From contig DATKQM010000044.1 in assembly GCA_035532735.1 (NCBI GenBank), forward strand, positions 1 through 36,037: a DNA stretch of 36,037 nucleotides, given 5' to 3'. The notes beneath the pieces are model-generated. The model worked only from the letters and a program-made list of their open reading frames with translations. It was not told the DNA's origin and did not search any database. Positions 32,110-36,037 of this stretch are shown here, piece after piece. Source of the stretch: Chersky-840 sp035532735 (lineage in GTDB: Bacteria > Actinomycetota > Acidimicrobiia > Acidimicrobiales > UBA8190). Each line of letters begins with the position of its first letter. The stretch's first letter is position 1. The position numbers were made by a program, and so were the translations under genes.

Positions 32110-32856
32110 GTGCAATCAACGCCCGATTTCGCTGCGAACGCCCCCGCCGATCGCAGGTTCTCGGCCGCGGTGGCCGCCGTGACCTCTGCGTTCGGAGACC
32201 CGACGCGTCGCGAGATCTACCTCCACGTCCGGTCGCACCCCGGTGCCACCGCCTCGGAATTGGCCGCTGAGTTCTCGGTCCACCCCAATGTGGCCCGGCA
32301 CCATCTCGACCGGCTCGCCGCCGGGGGGTATCTCGAGGTGAGCCTGGAACGCCCCCCCAGTGCCGGAGCGGGACGCCCGTCCAAGCACTACCGGGCCGCG
32401 GACGGGCCCGGTGGTGATCCCACCTTGGACTTCGCCAATCACCGCGACGACCTGATCGTGGCTCTGCTGGCCGAAGCCCTGGAGCTGCTCGGTCCCGTCG
32501 AGGCCGAGCGCATGGCCGAGCGGCTCGGCGAGAACTACGGCCGAGTGCTCGCCGATCGGATGGAGCCCGGTGAGGGACAACGGTCGGTGCGCGCCGCCAT
32601 GCACGCCATCGCCGATGCACTGACAGCCCATGGCTTCGCCGCCCATGCCGAGGACCGCGGAGAGTCGATCGCGGTGGTGGCCGCGCACTGCCCCTTCGGC
32701 GAGGCCGCCACCCAACACCCCGTGATCTGTGCCGTGGACCGGGGTCTCGTGCGCGGGCTCCTGGCCGTCTTGTGCGGCGAGGAGGCCGATGCACCCATCC
32801 CGGTCGTGCTTTCGTCGCGCGCCCGCGGTGACGAAGCCTGCGCGGCGCTGGTCTGA
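32110..32856 (+). CDS. SufR-like ArsR-type Fe-S transcriptional regulator
   Basis: The 248-residue protein has an N-terminal winged helix (about 20-95; FGDPTRREIYLHVRSHPGAT, ASELAAEFSVHPNVARHHLD, then LAAGGYLEVSLERPP). The C-terminal region carries three cysteines: C194, C207 and C222 (HCPFGEAATQHPVIC and VLC). This matches SufR-type regulators that bind a [4Fe-4S] cluster and repress suf/isc genes when clusters are plentiful. GTG 32110 abuts the palindrome, so the mRNA may be leaderless. The stop TGA (32854-32856) is followed in the same frame by the cysteine desulfurase, which fits a joint Fe-S role. Confidence 0.82.
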   Translation: MQSTPDFAANAPADRRFSAAVAAVTSAFGDPTRREIYLHVRSHPGATASELAAEFSVHPNVARHHLDRLAAGGYLEVSLERPPSAGAGRPSKHYRAADGPGGDPTLDFANHRDDLIVALLAEALELLGPVEAERMAERLGENYGRVLADRMEPGEGQRSVRAAMHAIADALTAHGFAAHAEDRGESIAVVAAHCPFGEAATQHPVICAVDRGLVRGLLAVLCGEEADAPIPVVLSSRARGDEACAALV

Positions 32857-32859
32857 GCC

Positions 32860-34011
32860 CTGGCGCGCCACTACCTCGACCACGCCTCCACTTCGCCACC
32901 GCGTCCCGAAGTGGTGGCGGCCATGACCGCTTGGTTGGAGTCGGCACGTGACACCGTCGGCGACCCGGGCCGGGTCCACACCGAAGGTCGCGTCGTCCGC
33001 GCCGAATTGGAACTGGCGAGAGAACAAGTCGCCGCGCTGCTCGGCGTCGGTCCCCGACAGGTCGTGTTCACCTCGGGCGGGACCGAGTCTGTGAACTCCG
33101 CCACGTGGGGAGCGACCCGGGCGCGACCGGGGCGGCCCATCGTGCTCGCCGATGTCGAGCACTCCTCGGTGCGCGACTCCTCGGCGCGCGCCGGCCCGGT
33201 GGAGCGCGTGGAGGTCGACCGGCTGGGACGCATCGACCCCGCCGCGGTGGAGAGCGCCCTCCTCAAGACAGCGCGAGATGGCGCTCCCGCCGCCCTCGTG
33301 CATTGTCAGAGCGCCAACCACGAGGTCGGCACCGTCCAACCCGTGCCCGAGGTCGTCGAGGTAGCGCACCGTCACGACGCGTTCGTCCACGTCGACGCGT
33401 GCATGACCGCGGGGCACGGCGAGATGGTCCTCGACGAGCTCGGCGCGGATCTCGTATCGGTGAGCGCCCACAAACTGGGGGGGCCTCCCGGGATCGGTGC
33501 TCTGGTGGTGCGGCGTGGACTGCGGGTCGAACCGTGGGTGGTCGGCGGCGAACAGGAGCGGGCACGACGCGGCGGGCTCGAGAACATCCTGGGCATCATC
33601 GGGTTCGGGGCAGCCGCCCAAGCCCTGACAGAGCCCGGCCGACTTGCCTTTGAGTCCGCGCAGGCCACACGGCGCACCGACGCCATCCTCGCCGCCGCCA
33701 CGGCGGTCGACGACGTCGAGGTGCTGGGCGACCGCCACGACCGGATCGCTCACCTGGTGTGCGTGGCGGTGGGCGGAGTCGAGGCCGAGCCGGTCCTCCT
33801 CGGCCTCGACCAGAACGGGATCGCGGCCCACTCCGGCTCGTCGTGCTCCTCGGAGTCCCTGGCGCCGTCGCCCGTGCTGGCGGCCATGGGTGTCGACGCA
33901 GAGCGCTCACTGCGGTTGTCGGTCGGATGGTCCACCACCGATGACGACGTCGAGGCGTTCGCGGCGGCGTTCCCCCGGGTCGTCGCCCAGTTGCGCGCCC
34001 TTCGGGCCTGA
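32860..34011 (+). CDS. Cysteine desulfurase (IscS/NifS family), non-canonical start
   Basis: The 383-residue PLP enzyme takes sulfur from cysteine for Fe-S assembly. K205 in SVSAHKLGGPPGIGALV binds PLP. C329 in AHSGSSCSSE is the catalytic persulfide Cys. Other conserved parts are TSGGTESVN, EHSSVRDS, SANHEVGTVQP and HVDACMTAGHG. The conserved N-terminus, HYLDHASTSPPRPEV, lies upstream of the first GTG (32911). It needs the CTG at 32860, three bases after the regulator's TGA and in the same frame. No ATG, GTG or TTG occurs between. A CTG start, stop-codon readthrough making a fused protein, or a sequence error are all possible. Confidence 0.85.
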   Translation: MARHYLDHASTSPPRPEVVAAMTAWLESARDTVGDPGRVHTEGRVVRAELELAREQVAALLGVGPRQVVFTSGGTESVNSATWGATRARPGRPIVLADVEHSSVRDSSARAGPVERVEVDRLGRIDPAAVESALLKTARDGAPAALVHCQSANHEVGTVQPVPEVVEVAHRHDAFVHVDACMTAGHGEMVLDELGADLVSVSAHKLGGPPGIGALVVRRGLRVEPWVVGGEQERARRGGLENILGIIGFGAAAQALTEPGRLAFESAQATRRTDAILAAATAVDDVEVLGDRHDRIAHLVCVAVGGVEAEPVLLGLDQNGIAAHSGSSCSSESLAPSPVLAAMGVDAERSLRLSVGWSTTDDDVEAFAAAFPRVVAQLRALRA

Positions 34012-34063
34012 GCAGTCGGCGCTCAGCGCGCCGGTTGGGTCGTGATGCCGAGGTCGCGATCGG

Positions 34064-34867
34064 TCAGCTACTCCCCATGGCCGGGACGGGCAGATTGGCC
34101 TTGCGAAACGCCTGGGTGATGATCGACTTGGCGACCTGCACTTCCGACGCCGGCGGTCGGTCGGCGAGGAACTGGCGGAACTCGGCGACAGCGCCAGGGG
34201 CGTTGCCCTCGGCAAGACGCATCGACCCCAGATATAGATGCGGCGCGTAGGCGCCGGGGGCGGCGCGTTCTGCCATCTGCTCCTGGTCTTGCGCACGAGA
34301 CAACACCGCGGCGTCGCCCGATCTCACTCCTGCCTCGAACTCGAGCCATCCGGATTCCGCCAGCGCCTCGGGCTGGGTGGGGTCCTGGGTCAGCACCTCC
34401 AGGTACAGGCGGAGCGCGCCGGACGCATTTCCGGAGATCTCGAGGGTCTCGGCCTGGGCGAGGGTCCGTTGCAATTGCGCGGCCCGGCTCAGGCTGACCG
34501 AGCCTGACACCGTCTGACCGGGGAGCCGTGTACCGGTCTGGGTCACGACGAGGGTGCTCGCGATCGCTGCCACCACGACGAGAGACCCCGCCACCAACAT
34601 GGACCGTCGGCGCCTCCGTGCCGGTGCGGGCGCGTCCTTCGCGGTGCCGGTTGACATCGGTGTCGGTGCCAGGTTTTCGAGCCCCAACGCACGGGGTGGT
34701 TCTCCGCTCTCGAGTGCCCGCAGGACCTCCGCGGCGCGATGGGTGTAGCGATCGCGCAACACGGTGAAGTCCGACTCGGAGATGTCACCGGCACGCCGCT
34801 CTCGCTCGAGGTCCTCGAGTGAGTCCAAGAGAAAGGACCGTTCGTCTTCGAGCTCAGCGCGGGTCAC
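34064..34867 (-). CDS. ccmI: CcmI-like cytochrome c maturation protein with TPR region
   Basis: The 267-residue protein has an N-terminal helical stretch ending in a coiled coil (ELEDERSFLLDSLEDLERE and RAGDISESDFTVLRDRYTH). One membrane span lies near residue 90-110 (SMLVAGSLVVVAAIASTLVV). Outside it is a TPR-like region (LEISGNASGALRLYLEVLTQ and LGSMRLAEGNAPGAVAEFRQ). This fits CcmI/CycH, which holds apocytochrome c for heme attachment. GTG 34867 overlaps the ccmH stop by four bases (GTGA). A longer frame to 35059 runs through ccmH and is rejected. It is the last gene of the minus-strand ccm operon; 52 bases separate it from the convergent cysteine desulfurase gene. Confidence 0.8.
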   Translation of the reverse strand: MTRAELEDERSFLLDSLEDLERERRAGDISESDFTVLRDRYTHRAAEVLRALESGEPPRALGLENLAPTPMSTGTAKDAPAPARRRRRSMLVAGSLVVVAAIASTLVVTQTGTRLPGQTVSGSVSLSRAAQLQRTLAQAETLEISGNASGALRLYLEVLTQDPTQPEALAESGWLEFEAGVRSGDAAVLSRAQDQEQMAERAAPGAYAPHLYLGSMRLAEGNAPGAVAEFRQFLADRPPASEVQVAKSIITQAFRKANLPVPAMGSS

Positions 34868-35382
34868 GGCGCGGGTGCGGGCTCCGCGGACTGTGCGACG
34901 GCGCGTGAGCGATCGGCTAGGGCCCGGGCGACCAGGGCGCGGTCCTCGTCCGAGACCGACACCGCAGCGCGGCGGCGGCGTCGCCACAGCACCGTGACGA
35001 GCCCGACCACGGCCACGACCACCGCCACCGGAGGCAGCACCCACACCCACACCGTCCACCCTTGCGTGGGTGGGCGCAGCAGGATGCCGGGCCCGTAGCG
35101 ACTCACCAAGAACGTGTCGATCTGACCGTCGCTCTCCCCGGCGCGGACACGGGTCGTCACGGCACGGCGGATCGCAACCGCCGTCGATGCCGAGGAATCC
35201 GCCACCGAGATGCCCTCACAGCTCGGGCAACGCACGAGGGCGTCGATGGTGTCGACCCGTTGGGTGACCGTGGGGGGAGCGCCGCCCCGAGACGCCCCGA
35301 AACCGAGGGCGACGGCAACCACGATCACGAGGACCACCCACGACGCCCAGCGCGTCCACCGGGAGGGGGAGGACCCAATCAC
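34864..35382 (-). CDS. ccmH: Cytochrome c maturation protein CcmH
   Basis: The 172-residue protein has an N-terminal span (ASWVVLVIVVAVALGFGA), then the periplasm-side heme/apocytochrome thiol-redox motif LVRCPSCEGISVADS, with the RCPxC pair that defines CcmH. A second span is at about 107-130 (VWVLPPVAVVVAVVGLVTVL). A helical tail follows. CcmH keeps apocytochrome cysteines reduced for heme attachment outside the membrane. GTG 35382 overlaps the thioredoxin-like gene by four bases (GTGA), and its own end overlaps ccmI by four bases. It is slightly longer than proteobacterial CcmH because of the C-terminal tail. Confidence 0.88.
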   Translation of the reverse strand: MIGSSPSRWTRWASWVVLVIVVAVALGFGASRGGAPPTVTQRVDTIDALVRCPSCEGISVADSSASTAVAIRRAVTTRVRAGESDGQIDTFLVSRYGPGILLRPPTQGWTVWVWVLPPVAVVVAVVGLVTVLWRRRRRAAVSVSDEDRALVARALADRSRAVAQSAEPAPAP

Positions 35383-35966
35383 CGGTGACCCCCCTGGGCC
35401 CGGCTCAGCCAGTAGTCGAGCGAAGTATCGGTCATGGGGCCGTCGAAATGAGCCACCACGGTGCCGTCGGGCGCCACGATGAAGGTCTCGGGCGGTCCCC
35501 GCACGCCGTAGTCGAGAGCGATCTGCCCACCTCCGTCGACGACGGCGGGCCAGGTCGCACCGGTGGAGGCCATGAAGCTCCGGGCCGTCGACGCCGAGTC
35601 GTCAAACACCACGCCGACCAGGCCGGCGGAGCCCGGCGACCGGTGCCCGTAGGCGAACGCCACCAGTTCGGGTTGCTCCTGCTGGCACGGGGGGCACCAG
35701 CTCGCGAAGAAGTTCACGACGACCCAACGGCCCCGCCACGACGACAGGTTGAACGTGCCTCCACCGAGCGTGGGACCCGAGATCGACGGCGCGCTCTGGC
35801 CGACGAGCGGTGTGTCGACTTCGGTGACGGTCTGAGGCGGCCGGGTGGCGAGCAAGGCCACCAGGGCGGCTCCGGCGACCAGGGTCACCCCCGCCACCCA
35901 TTTGGCGGTGTGGCGGCGATGGGTGGCGGCACCGGGCTCGGGGGGCTCGCTTTGGGTGACCGTCAC
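35379..35966 (-). CDS. Thioredoxin-like thiol:disulfide reductase, CcmG/TlpA-like
   Basis: The 195-residue protein is anchored by an N-terminal span (VAGVTLVAGAALVALLATRP). The thioredoxin-fold domain follows, with the active site WCPPCQQE in VVNFFASWCPPC. The substrate-binding cis-Pro is in VRGPPETFIVAPDG. It matches CcmG/DsbE (TlpA family), which passes electrons to CcmH and apocytochrome c on the outer face. GTG 35966 overlaps the upstream gene's TGA by four bases. The consecutive GTGA overlaps with ccmH and ccmI imply translational coupling of the whole operon. Confidence 0.88.
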   Translation of the reverse strand: MTVTQSEPPEPGAATHRRHTAKWVAGVTLVAGAALVALLATRPPQTVTEVDTPLVGQSAPSISGPTLGGGTFNLSSWRGRWVVVNFFASWCPPCQQEQPELVAFAYGHRSPGSAGLVGVVFDDSASTARSFMASTGATWPAVVDGGGQIALDYGVRGPPETFIVAPDGTVVAHFDGPMTDTSLDYWLSRAQGGHR

Positions 35967-36037
35967 GGGGAACCGGCCGGGACGGGCTCGGCCACGTGCT
36001 TGTCGTCGCCGGGCTCCTCCGACTCGACGTCCTGCGA
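35963..36037 (-). CDS. C-terminal end of an upstream ccm operon gene (partial)
   Basis: The minus-strand frame ending in TGA at 35965-35963 reads to the window edge as SQDVESEEPGDDKHVAEPVPAGSP-like sequence of about 24 residues, an acidic hydrophilic tail. The frame is open and overlaps the next start by four bases. The gene may be ccmF, the usual neighbour, but the tail cannot show this. Confidence 0.6.
   Translation of the reverse strand, partial: SQDVESEEPGDDKHVAEPVPAGSP

Noticed and set aside
32116..33831. A 571-codon open frame on the minus strand
   Set aside because: It runs antisense to the regulator and cysteine desulfurase, both of which have clear motifs. Its composition is His/Gly/Arg-biased.
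1..36037. CRISPR arrays, transposases, phage genes, rRNA and tRNA
   Set aside because: None was seen: no regularly spaced direct repeats with unique spacers, no recognisable transposase or integrase motif, and no RNA gene.

Overview
The window looks like a chromosomal segment of a high-G+C actinobacterium. Markers are a WhiB-family Fe-S regulator, the phosphomutase/DUF3090/SCO1664 trio, a DUF3107 protein, a type-5 uracil-DNA glycosylase, a PdtaS-type kinase, paired ArsA-type ATPases and an F420-linked oxidoreductase subunit. Many genes use GTG starts and very short spacings or 1-4 base overlaps. The mix of F420, WhiB and a Ccm cytochrome c maturation operon suggests an Acidimicrobiia-like lineage; that placement is inference. 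I see no rRNA, tRNA, insertion sequence, phage gene or CRISPR array.

Layout. 1-3.7 kb: F420 hydrogenase/dehydrogenase beta-type protein, UdgB, and the actinobacterial trio. 3.7-8 kb: a gene-poor gap with a possible VOC remnant, a GT1-like glycosyltransferase divergent from an HSL-type hydrolase, a HELWH metallopeptidase candidate and a small protein. 8-12.1 kb (minus strand): MBOAT acyltransferase, SGNH hydrolase, SixA-like phosphatase and a PrmC-like methyltransferase. 12.2-14.9 kb (minus): GDPD, then etfB-etfA. 15.4-19.6 kb (plus): whiB with a clear terminator, a large hybrid sensor kinase and an OmpR-type regulator. 19.6-25.4 kb (minus): an ECF sigma factor coupled to a single-pass membrane protein, a PdtaS-like kinase overlapping a PHP phosphoesterase, an O-methyltransferase and an unknown protein. 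25.9-27.1 kb: a PAS-PAS-GGDEF diguanylate cyclase. 27.2-29.6 kb (minus): DUF3107 and two ArsA-like ATPases. 29.7-34 kb: a dNTPase, Mrp, a SufR-like regulator and a cysteine desulfurase. 34-36 kb (minus): a cytochrome c maturation operon with 4-base overlaps at each junction.

The most interesting unit is the Fe-S cluster region. mrp and the SufR-like regulator are divergent and share a perfect 17-base palindrome that abuts the regulator's GTG start. The cysteine desulfurase follows in the same frame as the regulator, directly after its TGA, with only a CTG available as a start that keeps the conserved N-terminus. Together this suggests an autoregulated Fe-S assembly module with unusual translation coupling. 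A second theme is short tandem duplications at gene boundaries (2517-2558, 15892-15931, 20796-20828, 29334-29393), three of which copy ribosome-binding or start signals. Several enzymes lack a hallmark residue of their family: the glycosyltransferase His, the PrmC NPPY motif, the Mrp CPxC motif and the signature Lys of one ArsA.
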